From Prunus persica (Eukaryota; Streptophyta; Magnoliopsida; Rosales; Rosaceae), in assembly GCF_000346465.2 (NCBI RefSeq), contig NC_034009.1:31971251-32035250 (forward strand): DNA of 64,000 nucleotides. Direction: 5' to 3'. The notes under the pieces are model-generated. The model was not told the DNA's origin. It ran no database searches and saw nothing but the letters and a program-made list of their open reading frames with translations. Positions within the stretch are counted from its first letter, which is position 1; every line of letters begins with the position of its first letter. Shown piece after piece: positions 22,453 through 34,996 of the stretch. The position numbers and the translations under genes were made by a program.

Positions 22453-23351
22453 GGCTTTTCCAGGAGGCCCTTTGCATTTCTTTAAACCATAAAGGGAAGA
22501 AACTGAAGAAGTGATGTGTAATGTTTTCCCGTTTGATGGTGCTGAAGCAATCTGTAAAAATCATTATGTCTTTGATACTTTTGTAAATAACCCGCTACAC
22601 TACAAGCTGTGCATTTTTCTTAAAAGTCATTTGAGATTATAAAGAAGAGAATGTGTGTTCCGCTTCTTCTTCTTGCTTAGATTTTTGGCCTGATAGATTG
22701 TGTGTCGTCTCTGTCGGGTACTACGGCATCGGATCATATGTCATGAATGGGTGTCACCTCAAGTCAAGTCCCAAATTTATTGGAGCTTCGCATGCTTGTT
22801 TTTAAGGCCAACAAACAAACAACAAAATATCCATTCTGTTTATGCGTCCAACTCCTCCAAAGTTCCATTTCGACATGAGTCTCGCATGACAACCCATCCA
22901 TCAACCATGCTTTGCCTTCTGAGTTTCTCTTCTCTCATCAGTCGTTTGATAAGTCGCCAATGAATGCCCAAAGTAGAACACAATAACAGAGAAAACAGAA
23001 CACATGACATAAATTGGATTAATCCTATACGTCTTTATTAATCACACTACTGTTTTGCCCCATTAGTCGAAATGATAAAGACGATTTGTCTTATTGGTTA
23101 TTTTATTAGTTTTAGTTTGAGCTTAAATGCAGGTCATCTTGAAGTGGAATTGGGGCCTTTAGTCAACGTCATACTCTGTCATCCATAATTACTTGAACAA
23201 ATCACAACAACAGAAATCTGATTCTTGATTACTCCAAAAATTTAACAACCAAAAACAAAAGTTGATTTTTATCTGATATCTTTTTCGAATCTGTGGACAT
23301 TAGAAATCTGAAACGAGGAAAGAGAAAGAGAGAGATAGAGAGGGAGAAAAG
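22453..23351. other. Spacer between tandem NPF copies
   Basis: Contains the 3' untranslated region of copy 1 and the promoter and leader of copy 2. The leader ends in a GA-rich AGAGAGAGATAGAGAGGGAG stretch. No additional gene was seen. Confidence 0.6.
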
Positions 23352-26109
23352 ATGGGTTCTGAGGATGATGAAAGAGCACTTTTGGAAGCTAATATTTTGC
23401 AGGTTCTACCTCTTCCTATGTTCTTACTTGCATATTCTGTATGTTAGCGTGGCCTGATTTCATCCTTACTCATTTCCTTTGAAATTTTTATCTCACTCTG
23501 CTGGTGTATCATAAAATTTTATAAATTATAAACAAAAAAGTTAACTTTTTGTTTTTTGCTATCTTGGTTGATTGGGTTGGGTATGCTGCATGCATCATGT
23601 TATAATGTAAGAAATATTTATCCCTTGTAAAGTCTAGCAGCAGAGGCAGAGCGTGGCATCTCTGTAAAGTCTATCTTTTCTTTGATTCCATTCCCACTCA
23701 TCTTTGAGTTGATACTTATAAAAACCAATCTATACTCATAGCCATAAACGTTAAAAGTTGGGACTGAATAAATTTTTCAACTCCCTCCGGCATTGACATC
23801 ATCAATTTGTATCCCTGAATGTCACTAATTTGTGATGGAATACTATAGCCATTGCAATTTCAGTCAGGTTGTTGATACCCCACTTCTATTGAGTTCCACA
23901 TTGGCAACATTTTTCTTTCCTGCTTTTGTTTGTCCTTTGGATTCTGACCATTTTTTTTTATCTATGTGATGTTTTATATTATGTCTTCAGAATGAAGGCA
24001 GTGGCCTCTACGCCGGAGATGGTTCAGTTGACTCAAAGGGGAAGCCTGCTCTCAAAAATGATACTGGACAGTGGAAAGCATGCTCCTTCATTCTTGGTGA
24101 TATAATGTCTTCAACATTGCTCTTATCTGTCCAAGATCACTTCTGTTTCTAACAGTTGCAAGATAAAATACAGGTACCTTTTTCTGTGAACGCTTGGCCT
24201 TCTATGGGATTTCTACCAATCTTGTCAACTATTTCATCGAGAAACTACACGAAAGAACTGTTGTTGCTTCAACAAATATTACTAATTGGAAAGGAACTTG
24301 CTATATTACACCCCTCATTGGGGCCATCTTAGCTGATACTTATTGGGGAAGATATTGGACAATTGCTGGTTTCACCACAGTCTACTTAATTGTAAGTATT
24401 AGCTGTTCATTTTGTGTTTCTGTACATACACGTGTAAATATTAGCAGATCAATGGATCAGCTCACGGAAGGTTTGCAAGATTTATTGAGGGAAATGATAT
24501 GTCAGACTGCCTCCTTTATCATCTCATTTTTACTGATTGCTTCTATGCATATGCACTTTTATAAATCTTCACTCAAATGTTGAACAACTGTGATTTCATG
24601 CAGGGAATGTGTACACTGACTCTCTCAGCATCCGTCTCAGCACTGAAGCCTGCTGAATGTGTTGGTTCTTTATGCCCTTCAGCTACTACTGTACAGTATG
24701 CAGTGTTCCTCACTGGACTATATCTGATTGCATTAGGGACCGGCGGGATCAAACCTTGTATATGGCCTTTTGGGGCGGACCAGTTTGATGATACCGATCC
24801 CAAGGAAAGGGTGAAGAAGGGATCCTATTTCAACTGGTTTTACTTTTCTCAAAACATTGGTGCTATTATAGCAAGCAGTTTACTGGTGTGGATTCAGGAC
24901 AATGTTGGTTGGGGAATTGGATTTGGAATTCCTACAGCGCTTATGGGTGTTTGTATTGCAAGTTTATTGATAGGCACACCTCTATATCGATTTCAGAAAC
25001 CAGGCGGAAGCCCTCTAACAAGAATATGCCAGGTTTTGGTTGCATCATTCCGCAAAAGGAATCTGAAGGTGCTTGTGGACAACAGTCCCCTTCATGAAAC
25101 ACAAGACAGAAGCTCTGCCATTGAAGGGAGTCGTAAACTTGAGCACAGCAATGAACTAAGGTAGTCTTCTTCTCTTCATTGTCCAGGTTTTGGTTGCAAT
25201 ATTCTGCTGCACATTTCACATAGCATTGCTTTGTGGAATTAATACATTACTTCTAATGTACCATGTCTTTGCTGCAGGTGCCTTGATAAAGCTGCCGTGA
25301 TATCAGATGCTGACATTGAACATGGGGACTTGTGTAATCCATGGAGGCTTTGTACCATTACACAGGTGGAGGAACTGAAGATTTTGATCCGCATGTTTCC
25401 AATATGGGCAACAGGAATTGTGTTTTCTGCTGTGTTTGCCCAAATGTCCACACTATTTGTGGTACAAGGGAAGCTGATGAAAAGAACTCTGGGTTCTGTC
25501 ACCATTCCTGCAGCGTCTCTCTCATTTTTTGATTTCGTAAGTGTTATTATCTGGGTCCCCATCTACGATAGCATAATCATCCCAATCGTTAAAAAGTTTA
25601 CAAGCAAGGAGCGGGGCTTCTCGCAGTTGCAACGGATGGGAATCGGGTTGTTTGTATCGATTCTATGTATGGCAGCTGCTGCATTGGTAGAGATTAAGCG
25701 ATTGCAGCTTGTCGCGGAGCTTGGATTGGAAGACGAAAAGGTTGCTGTACCACTTAGTATACTTTGGCAAATTCCCCAGTACTTCTTGTTGGGCGCTGCA
25801 GAAGTTTTTACGTTCATTGGACAGCATGAGTTCTACTATGAGCAAGCTCCAGATGCCATGAGGAGTTTGTGCAGTGCATTGTCTCTTCTCACAAATTCAT
25901 TGGGGAATTACCTCAGCTCTCTCATTCTGACAATTGTAACTTACATCACAACAAAGGGTGGGAAGGCTGGATGGATTCCAGATAACTTGAATGAGGGCCA
26001 TCTTGATTATTTCTACTGGCTTTTAGCTGGACTCAGCTTCTTAAATTTGGTGGTGTACATGGTCTTTTCCAGAAACTATGAAGAGAAGAAGGCTGCTGCT
26101 GCTGCTTAA
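23352..26109 (+). CDS. NRT1/PTR-family transporter, NPF8.3-like copy 2, altered ExxER motif (587 aa)
   Basis: Five exons (23352-23402, 23991-24096, 24174-24391, 24604-25160, 25278-26109) give 587 residues. Exons 1-4 have exactly the same lengths as in copy 1 (51, 106, 218, 557), proving tandem duplication. It keeps [36 protein letters not shown] and [25 protein letters not shown]. The proton-coupling motif is changed: copy 1 has [11 protein letters not shown], this copy [11 protein letters not shown], so the first Glu of ExxER is Phe at residue 55. The adjacent loop reads [12 protein letters not shown] where copy 1 reads [12 protein letters not shown]. The frame is open and the rest well conserved, so the gene is probably expressed. 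Transport may be uncoupled, altered or lost. The carboxy end is Ala-rich (KKAAAAA). Confidence 0.93.
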
Positions 26110-26433
26110 GATCTCAACAAGGCATTCTTTCAACTTAAGATCTCTTCTCACCAAGGGATTGTTTCCTATATCATTCTAAATAGAAGTTTGATATGTAACA
26201 AGTTTCCAATGTAGCATTATTTCTGGAAACAAATGCTTACAATTACAACTATTGTTGTAAAAGAATTCTGTATCTACATATACATTGTGTATATGAGCAT
26301 TACATGCTCTGCAATTGTAAGTTTCCGGTAGTCAAAAGGAGTATGTAATTGGATTGACGATGGTTAAGTAATGACCATCATTCTTTCAGCAATAAAGTCT
26401 CCCTTTGTTTTTCCTTTTTTATCAAAGCATTAA
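26110..26433. other. 3' region of NPF copy 2
   Basis: Likely 3' untranslated region and terminator region (AATAAA-like signal near 26391). It ends with the TAA target site of the Harbinger-type element. Confidence 0.5.
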
Positions 26434-27164
26434 GGGCATGTTTACGTATCAGTAATGGGTATGGGAGGAAAGGGAATGATTTCCATTCCTGACTTCCCCT
26501 GCGTTTACTTGCAATCAGGAATGAAAAAATAAGTGGGCCCCACCTCAAAATCCGTAATCACATTCCCTCAAAACTAGGTATCAGATCGACTAGGGGGGAC
26601 TAGTCGATACGATTCCCATTCCTGCTATCTCTTATTAACTTCCAAAAATACCCTTACCACTTTACTATAATTCCAAAATAACTCAAACCCTAAAAAAAAT
26701 AAAAATACACGCCAGAAGGAGTTCAAACAACTCAAACCCTTAACGTTACAACACAGGTGACTTCTTTTGTGAATTTTATCTCACTTGATCAAAGATTTCT
26801 TAGCCAGGTTAGCTTGTCTAGCTTTTGGTTCAGAATAAATTGCTGATAATTTTCTTTGATAACGGATTCCCTCTTACTGATTAATTCAAAACCCCTTTTC
26901 CTATAGCTTTTGGTTTTGGGTGAATTTTATATATGTGATGTGGTGAAAATGTGTAGGGCATTTTAGTAATCAAATTAATTTGGATTCTGATTCATGAAAA
27001 TTAGTAAACAATAACAATGGGAATCAACCCCATTCCTTTACTAATTTCGTATGTTTAGTAAACAGCTTAATGGGAATGATTCTTCCCATACCGATTCAGT
27101 AGTTCCCCGATTCCTAAATTATCTGATTCCTTACTTTCTCCATTACTGATACGTAAACATGCCC
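26434..27164. mobile_element. Non-autonomous PIF/Harbinger (Tourist-like) element, 731 bp
   Basis: Terminal inverted repeats start GGGCATGTTTACGTATCAGT at 26434, with the exact complement ending at 27164. They are flanked by the 3-base duplication TAA at 26431-26433 and 27165-27167. A 3-base TWA target and GGGCATGTTT-type ends are characteristic of PIF/Harbinger. Similarity between the arms extends further inward (AATGGGAATGATT-like words). No transposase ORF lies inside. It sits between the second NPF gene and eIF3i. Confidence 0.88.
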
Positions 27165-27493
27165 TAAGTGTGATTGTAAATATTTTTCTTTATTCCAAAA
27201 AGCGATACTGGCTCAAGTGGTTAACGACGTCTAAGTCCTGTATGGGAGATCACCTGGATAACTGGATAGGCCCATTGGCCCTATAATTCTGAATCCAGAA
27301 GAAAAAACCCTTTAACTATATAATGGGCCTGGGTGTACGCATACCTATTTGCCCAACCCACATATGTGGCTTAACCTAGAAACCTTCTTTCATATCTGCC
27401 AAAACTCTACCTCTGCATCTGCCTCCGTTGGGTGTCGCCACAGCAGTTCTACACTAGCAATCTCGTCGATTCGTTGTTGCTCCGACTCCGAAC

Positions 27494-29545
27494 ATGAGGC
27501 CTATTCTGATGAAGGGGCACGAGAGGCCCTTGACTTTCCTCAAATACAACAGGGACGGAGACCTCCTTTTCTCCTGCGCCAAAGATCACAACCCAACCGT
27601 CTGGTTCGCCGACAATGGCGAGCGCCTCGGCACCTACCGCGGCCACAACGGTGCCGTTTGGTGCTGCGATGTCTCCAGAGACTCCGCACGCCTCATCACC
27701 GGCAGCGCCGATCAGACCGCCAAGCTGTGGAACGTTCAGACCGGTCAGCAGCTATTCACCTTTAATTTTGACTCTCCGGCGAGGGCGGTTGACTTATCAG
27801 TCGGCGATAGGCTCGCAGTCATAACCACTGACCCCTTCATGGAGCTCTCTTCTGCGATTCACGTCAAGCGCATCGCCAACGACCCCGCAGATCGTAACCT
27901 TCTCTTCCTTGCCCTTTTTTTAGCTTTTCAATTTTTACATAATAATTGAATTCTGAGTAATTGGTGGTTTCAATATTTTCAGAGGTTGGTGAGTCGGCTC
28001 TGATACTCAAGGGACCTCAGGGAAGAATTAACAGGGCTGTTTGGGGGCCTTTGAACAGAACCATCATAAGCGCTGGAGAAGACGCTGTTATTCGTATTTG
28101 GGACTCGGAGGTGACTATTGGCCATGCTTGCATTGGAAATTCGGAAGCTTTTCCCTTATTGGCGCTAAGTTTTGTTTTCCATTCTTTCCAATTTGCAGAC
28201 TGGCAAACTACTTAAGGAGAACGATAAGGAAGTGGGTCACAAAAAGACGATAACATCACTTGCAAAATCTGTTGATGGTTCGCATTTCCTCACTGGCTCG
28301 CTAGATAAATCTGCCAAGGCACGAATAAACTTCCTCTTTTTGTTTCTATTGAGTTGTAGCTTCTTTATTTTTACTGATTTTGTGTCTTCTGCTGCAAATT
28401 TTTCAGCTTTGGGATATTAGAACGTTGACGCTTATCAAGACCTACGTGACGGAGCGCCCAGTCAATGCCGTTGCAATGTCTCCTCTTCTTGATCATGTAT
28501 GTCATTGTAATCTCTTTTTTTACAAGCTACTGATATTCGTTAAATTGTCATCTTTTTGTTTTCCTTTCCGTTTTCTGAAAAAGATCCGTCTCATTAGCAT
28601 GTCAACTTGTTTTGACTCAATAATTTGCGTGTTTAGTTTCCAGTTTTAAATTTGATAAATGGATTATACTTACTAAAGAGTAAAGACACTTGGTTCCTTT
28701 ATATCTCTTGTTTATGCACTGTTTTTCCTCTTTCATTATAAAAGTCTTTATCTTTTTTCTCAAAATAAAATTCCTTATGTGCTGTGCAGGTGGTGCTTGG
28801 TGGTGGTCAGGATGCATCAGCTGTCACCACAACTGATCATCGTGCCGGAAAATTTGAAGCCAAATTCTATGACAAGGTAAACCTTACTACTTTTGTTTAT
28901 ATTTTTTGTAGTAGGGTGTTGTCACTTCAGTACGTGATTTTTTTTCCCAATGACATGTATAGGTTCTTCAAGAAGAGATTGGAGGTGTTAAAGGGCATTT
29001 TGGACCCATAAATGCTTTGGCTTTCAATCCTGATGGAAAAAGGTACAGTTCAATCCCATTACTGCTTTTGTTGGTTTCGTGAATACATAAGGAGTAAAGG
29101 CTTCTTAATTAGAATTGGACTGCATTTTAAGTATTCATTGTGATATATTTGTACATGAACAATTTGTTTAGCTACAAAAGTTATTTTAACTATAAAACCG
29201 AGATGAAATTGTGCATAACTTTTATACATGCTATCTGGCATATGTACCTGGTTAGAAGTCTATAAAAAGGTGCTAGAGTTTAATTTATGTGGTAGCTATA
29301 GTGGTATCAATGTTTCTCAACTGATGAGTGGGTTATTTTCTGCCTGTATGCATTGAGAAAATTGTCTTGGATAGGAAATTCATGTTTCTTTAATCAGAAG
29401 TGTTTTAGCATTTGTGTCTTTTTGTTTTTGTAACTTTTTGTTTATTTTATTGTATTTTGTAACTCTCAGTTTCTCAAGTGGAGGTGAGGATGGTTACGTA
29501 CGTCTACATCACTTTGACTCGGATTACTTCAACATCAAAATTTAG
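27494..29545 (+). CDS. TIF3I1: Eukaryotic translation initiation factor 3 subunit I (326 aa)
   Basis: Seven exons (27494-27893, 27983-28110, 28199-28318, 28407-28496, 28790-28876, 28963-29042, 29470-29545) give 326 residues, about the usual length of eIF3i/TRIP-1. It is a WD40 beta-propeller of the eIF3 complex and acts in cytosolic translation initiation. The opening [19 protein letters not shown], the repeat cores GAVWCCDVS...[22 protein letters not shown] and [11 protein letters not shown], and the end [22 protein letters not shown] identify it. Intron 3 (28319-28406) begins with GC, not GT: the exon must end at AAG for LDKSAK to join LWDIRT. It is therefore a GC-AG intron. The gene follows the Harbinger element by about 330 bases. 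Confidence 0.96.
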
Positions 29546-30160
29546 GTTTGCAGCGTACTTTGATATCAATTCTCACTATGGAGCGTGCTGGAAAAGCTAT
29601 TTTGCCCTTTTCCAAACCAGCTGTTTCTAGCAATTATTTCTGTAGTTCTGGTGTTGTGATTAAACAACCATGTTCTGTGTCAGCTTGTTGTTGGAAGAAA
29701 AACAGTTTTGTAGAAGATTCTATGGATGAGATGATCATATTTATCCTTCTAGTCGTTCCAATAACTTATCTGATTTGAATTTGACTTTTAGTTTTAGCAA
29801 GTAGGAGAAACGATAGAAAAACAAGACAGCTGATATGAATAGCAGTTTGAGTTTGATATTAGAGAAGCAGTTTTTGAATTTGATGATAGAGAAGCAATTT
29901 GAAGCATAATGGTATTGCTCATTGTGTTTGATAACGTACATGCAAAAGAAAGAATTCGTATTTGAATATTAGATAAGCCCGGCATAAACACAAAAGTTTC
30001 ATTCACAAAGTAGCTTCAGTTGTCTATTCATTCGAGTAGGCGGGGGTATAAAGGTTTGGAAGTTTGAAATGGAATTGAAAGATGTAAGAAATTGAAATCC
30101 TGCGTGTTTTGATGTAAGATATTCCAAGTAGGCTCCATGAACATTTCATTGAATGGTACG
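29546..30160. other. Convergent 3' spacer between eIF3i and SDR
   Basis: Likely 3' untranslated sequence of both genes, which point towards each other. A GATATTAGAGAAGCA-like word is duplicated around 29854-29896. No gene was seen. Confidence 0.55.
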
Positions 30161-31117
30161 TTAATGACCATTTTGGTAGATGAAGCTCATGGTACTGCAA
30201 GCAGAAGTATAACCCCCATCAAGAACCAGATTATGTGCTGTTATGAAGCCAGCGTCCTCACTGGCTACGAACAATGCAGCTTCTGCTACATCTTCCACAG
30301 TTGCACATCTCCCACGCAACAAGCTCCCCCTTTCCCCTACAATTTTGCTTACGTCTTCAGCCGTCATATCCATTTTCCCGAGATGCTCTCTGTAGGCACT
30401 GACGAGCATCTCTGAAGGAACCCCATGGGGCGAAATGCAGTTCACACGAATGCCATGCACTCCCAACTCACAAGCGGCGCTTCTCACCAGGCCGTTGATG
30501 GCCTCCTTGGACAGCGTATAGGCATGTCCTCCAAGGCCTCCCATGATAGCTGCCGAGCTCGATGTGCAAAGGATGCTCCCTCCTATTCGGCCCTTGATCA
30601 TAGCGGCAGCAGCATACTTGATTCCATGTATAACGCCAAGAACATTGACGGAGAGGAGGTGCTTCACATTCTCCATGTCAAGGCTGGTTATGCTCCCCGA
30701 GGGACCAGGAACGCCAGCATTGTTGAACATGATGTCAAGTCGACCTTTCCATTTGAGCGCAAGCTCAATAGCTGATTCAATATCAGCTTCCTTTGCCACA
30801 TCACAGTGTATGTAGCGGCCTCCGATAGAATCAGCTAGTGTGGCTCCCAAGTCGTCAAGTATGTCAGCAATGACAACGCGGGCACCGTGATCGGCAAACA
30901 ACTTGGCTGTGGCAGCTCCAATCCCTCTTGCACCCCCAGTTATGACTGCCACTTTGTTCACCAACCTAACAAAAAGCATACAATAACACAAAAACGTTAG
31001 ATATCATATCGTCCTTAAGCAGCAAACTAGGAATTTGGCTTAAAGCTTGTTAGCTAACCTCTTTGGAGGCAGCCTCTGGGCTTCTTCTTCATCATGCATT
31101 GGAATTGATGGATCCAT
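30161..31117 (-). CDS. Short-chain dehydrogenase/reductase, SDR110C-like (287 aa)
   Basis: Two exons, 31117-31059 and 30965-30161, with a 93-base intron, give 287 residues. This is a classical NAD(P)-dependent SDR: TGGARGIG at residues 29-36, an Asp at the end of strand 2 (VVIADI) favouring NAD, NNAG at 101-104, the catalytic Ser in LCTSSSAA (about 156), and YxxxK as YTLSK (169-173). LDGGYT near the C-terminus and RVNCISPHGVPSEM are typical of the plant family that includes xanthoxin dehydrogenase (ABA2), secoisolariciresinol dehydrogenase and SDR2/SDR3 proteins. The substrate cannot be read from the sequence. It lies head-to-head with NDUFB7, the two start codons 597 bases apart. Confidence 0.92.
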
Positions 31118-31501
31118 TTTTAATACCTCGAATGTTGTCGTCTATCGACACATTGATGTTATATAATGGAAGTTGAACTGCCATAAGGATTAAACAATGT
31201 CTAAATGTTGGGGGTAAAGCTAAACAAGTTGAGCAGTGCTCTTTGGAATGCTCCACACTTTTCATTCCTTACAACTACTTCCAACCCATAATCTATGCAG
31301 TTTTTACCATCTTTTTTTCTTTTCTTCTTCTTCTTGATGTTTTGGAACATTGTCTAAACTCAAATCCCGAATGGACCCTTCGTTTTGATGGATTTACCAG
31401 CCCAAAAACAAACAAAATTTTGGGCTTTTCCCTCAATAGCTTAGCTCATGACTTTGGCCCAATGCACCCCAAATTTTTTTAATCAAGATCTTCATTGACT
31501 C

Positions 31502-31538
<37 letters not shown>

Positions 31539-31713
31539 AGAAAAAAACCAAGAATGAAAAGGTGTTGATATGGTGGATTATGGTAACTAAATACGAATCC
31601 GCACACTAAAACGAAACGACCTTGAACACCCCGACCCTGAAAACCTTCGTACACGCCATCAGAGCCAGCAAACTCTGAACACCCAGAACCAAAAAGGACT
31701 TAATTTTCAAGGA
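31118..31713. promoter_or_regulatory. Shared upstream region of SDR and NDUFB7
   Basis: A 596-base interval between divergent start codons. It contains a run of about 35 A at 31502-31537. Whether it works as one bidirectional promoter is inference from spacing only. Confidence 0.4.
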
Positions 31714-32022
31714 ATGGCAGCTGAGGGAACGTCGAAGGAGATGATAGCGACCCAGGCAGAGATGGTGGAGGCTCGGGTGCCGCTGCCCTACAGAGATCAG
31801 TGCGCCCACTTGCTCATCCCTCTGAACAAGTGCAGGCAGGCTGAATTCTATCTCCCATGGAAGTGTGAGAACGAACGCCACTCGTACGAGAAGTGCGAGT
31901 ACGAACTCGTTATGGAGAGAATGCTCCAGATGCAGAAGATCCGTGAAGAAGAAGCCAAGTTGAAGCAGACCAAGAAGAAGGGACAGTCAATTCCTCTCAT
32001 TCCAAACACTGCCAACGCTTAG
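31714..32022 (+). CDS. NDUFB7: NADH dehydrogenase (complex I) beta subunit 7, NDUFB7/B18 (102 aa)
   Basis: An intronless coding region of 102 residues. The twin CX9C motif that defines this intermembrane-space subunit is complete: C30-X9-C40 and C51-X9-C61, in RDQCAHLLIPLNKC and CENERHSYEKC. YLPWKC between them and the charged helix MERMLQMQKIREEEAK after them are family features. It belongs to the membrane arm of mitochondrial complex I. Imported through the MIA40 disulphide relay, it needs no cleaved presequence, and none is seen. The 3' untranslated region may carry an intron (a TGCAG acceptor-like site is at 32161-32165), but this is not certain. Confidence 0.96.
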   Translation: MAAEGTSKEMIATQAEMVEARVPLPYRDQCAHLLIPLNKCRQAEFYLPWKCENERHSYEKCEYELVMERMLQMQKIREEEAKLKQTKKKGQSIPLIPNTANA

Positions 32023-34973
32023 AACCCACATTCCATTATTTGGTAATTCACTAATTGATTCGTCTGCTTCTATTTTCTAGCTTTTGCCCTTTTTTATTTG
32101 AATTTTTGATTCGGTGATTCATGGGTTTGTTGTTAATTCTTCAATTGTGTGTTTTGGGGCTGCAGTTGGGGAATTTTGGGGTCGATTATGGTAACATAGG
32201 GTTTGTGTTGATGTGCTCTCAATTGTAGTTGGTATTCTAAGAGAAATATAGGTTTTTGTTTATGGGGTTTGTTAGGTTTAAATCCCTGTAATTAAAAAAT
32301 CATTATCATCTTTAGTACTGTCATCCTTATTTAGTGGCCATTTGGTTTAGATCATTGAAGGAGTCTTAGTTATGTGGATTATATGAACTTCCTTGCTGGG
32401 TGTTCAGGTTGTTGAATGTTGTAAACAATGCACTTGATATGTATATGGGCTTGTCCCAAAATACTCACTGCATAGCAAGCTTACAGTTGACCTGAACATG
32501 CTGCAACTATTGTTTCACTTTTAGTTTCACAATTGTACTCTTGTGATTTCTAATCAGAGAAGCCATTAGAAGAAAAACCTGGGAGGATATGTATGAACTG
32601 GTTGGAGGGATTTTTTTGGGTTTGAGGTGTGGTAACATGCAACTTTTACTCATCGCTGAAATTATATGGATTTGACCTGATACGTCTTATTATTTGTTAG
32701 GTTATAGAAAAAGTGATTACTCATTTAGTTTGAGTTATGGAGATGGCTTTTTGCTTTTCTTCTGGTCTGTGGTAAAGTCATTCATATATCTTTTGTATGG
32801 TGCATTCAGTTGTAGAATTCTTACGTGCAAATCTTACATATGAGAGGTTGAGCTATGATGGTAGGTTAATTAAATGTCATTTAATCCCAAGTTGCTTCAT
32901 GTCGCGTGAGGTATATATTTGTGGACTTCGACGGAAGGATAAGATCACAACTATTTTGACTATAACATTGTTGTTCCTTTGCACATCATCTACAGTATCC
33001 TATCCTCGCATGACTTAACATTACTGATAGGATGCCTAGGTTGCATCACATGAAGCTGAAGGATTGTGTGGTAGAGAAACTATAATGTAAGGGCATTTCA
33101 GATATGTTACTGTGTGAGGGTAATTCACCTTAAGTAGTCCATCAAGAGGCTTTTCTTCCCATTGATCAAATGCAAGAGGAGAGAATAGAAGAGAGATTTG
33201 TCTGGCATATATATCTGGCAGTCTGCGTTCATGTATCTCGTGCATCGTGCATTAGGTTGAGAGAGTTGTCTGTTTAAACTGGAATTATTTATTTGTTATC
33301 AAGAAGATGAAGGAAAACTTGAAAAACAGACAATCTGGGTTTCTGGTTTTTTTTCTCTTTTCATTTTGCTCTCTTGCTGATCTATAAACCCTCTTCTCTC
33401 TGTTTTTTCCAGCCAAAGAAAACTAGTACCCAAAGTGGGAAATCAGAAATTTCAAAATCTCATCATGCTGAAAAGTTCAGCCAAATAAAAACTTATCGTC
33501 ATTTTGATACCTTTCTTGGGACAAGAAATAGAAAACTCTCATGGAGCAGTTTTTGAGAAAATAGTTATAAAGATCACACCATAACAAAGTACATGTGTAC
33601 AATCAATATGCATGCACTCATAACCAGCGAGTCCTTTGTTTCATAAGTAATTGTTTTGATGACATTTTCATATGGAAGTAAAGAGTAAAAGTGTCTCAAG
33701 AAATTCACCTACTTCAGTTTCTGTTGTTGGCATGTTGCTTTCAGTAAGCAATGCTCCCCAGTTATAATTTTTTGCAGCAGTCAGGTTATGACCTGACATG
33801 ACAGGAAGTTTTACTTTTATCTGTCTTGCCTTGTTTCGTTGAGTTTCCTTACTTGCCGTTTTATTGGTCCTGCCTATTAACTGTGGTTTAAATTTCTAAC
33901 AGGAAGCACAAATTTGTGAGGTGTGCATGTTTTGAAGCTCTTTACCGCTACTGATGAGAAATTTCTTGGGACTCTTATGTACTGAGATAAATGTTAGACT
34001 CAGTCCTGTTCTTTTCTCAGTTCTGCAACATTGAAATAAATTTAAGTTCCTCATTGCTTGCTTGGCATTTGTATTGTGACTTTCCGGAAAGATAATTGCA
34101 TGTTCTTGCTGTTCTTAGTGTGGAAAATACATATACAAACTGTATTGGGTCAGCTTAAACAGGCTTCAATTGGGCTCATTGGATCGGGAATGGTTATGAG
34201 CCAGCGAGGGAGGTGTGGTTTTAAAGTTAAAGTACTTTCTGGGAAGAGCTATTTTGGGCTGACAGTTGAGTTTAGACCATTCAAATCTTTAACTGGATAC
34301 GTTGATAGCCCAAATGTTGGGTGTTGAGTTTTTTGGACTGTTAAGATGACCAAACTTTGGGCTATCAAGGAAGGTTGTATATATCCAGTTAAATTGATTA
34401 ATGCGAACCAAAATTTCTCTAACATTCATGATAATAGTCAGTTCAAAACAAATTGATTGAGTTGTGGTTGTGGTGTTGTGGGGCATTTTATACGAATCCA
34501 AATTGGAATTTGATTATAATCCCTAAAGTTTTCATAAATCCATCCATTACAGCTGGAATGGAATGGAAGTGAGTATTTTCCACGTGTCAGCTATCCGGTG
34601 ATGTGGCTTGCATGGCAGTTTACGTGCATGACTATGACTAATGGAAACAAGTCAGTAATAATGTCTAGTAAAAGCAAAAATACAATCCAATACGCAAAAG
34701 AAAAGAAAAGTTTATGATATTCAAGTAATCAAGCAAGCACCTAATGATCCAATATTGGTCGAGACTCGAGAGAGGAGAGGCTCACAGCGTGGGCCCAACT
34801 TTCTTTAATCATCACAAATTTCCTCAGACATGTCCAACCAAAATAACAAGATTTTGAATATAAATTTGGAATTACTGGCTATGAGGACAAAGAAAGAATA
34901 ACCCAAATTGTTTCTATCATATTACATTGTATTGTAGGCAGACAAATTAGTAAGTAATGCTGCTATGTTTGAC

Positions 34974-34996
34974 CTCTCTCTCTCTCTCTCTCTCTC
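34974..34996. repeat. (CT)n microsatellite
   Basis: About eleven uninterrupted CT units in intergenic DNA. Confidence 0.85.

Noticed and set aside
27199..27300. tRNA-like or SINE-like segment (TGGCTCAAGTGG resembles a pol III A box)
   Set aside because: No B box with the needed GTTCGA core, no cloverleaf and no flanking duplication.
30137..30815. Plus-strand ORFs across the SDR gene
   Set aside because: Antisense shadows of a well-supported SDR coding region.
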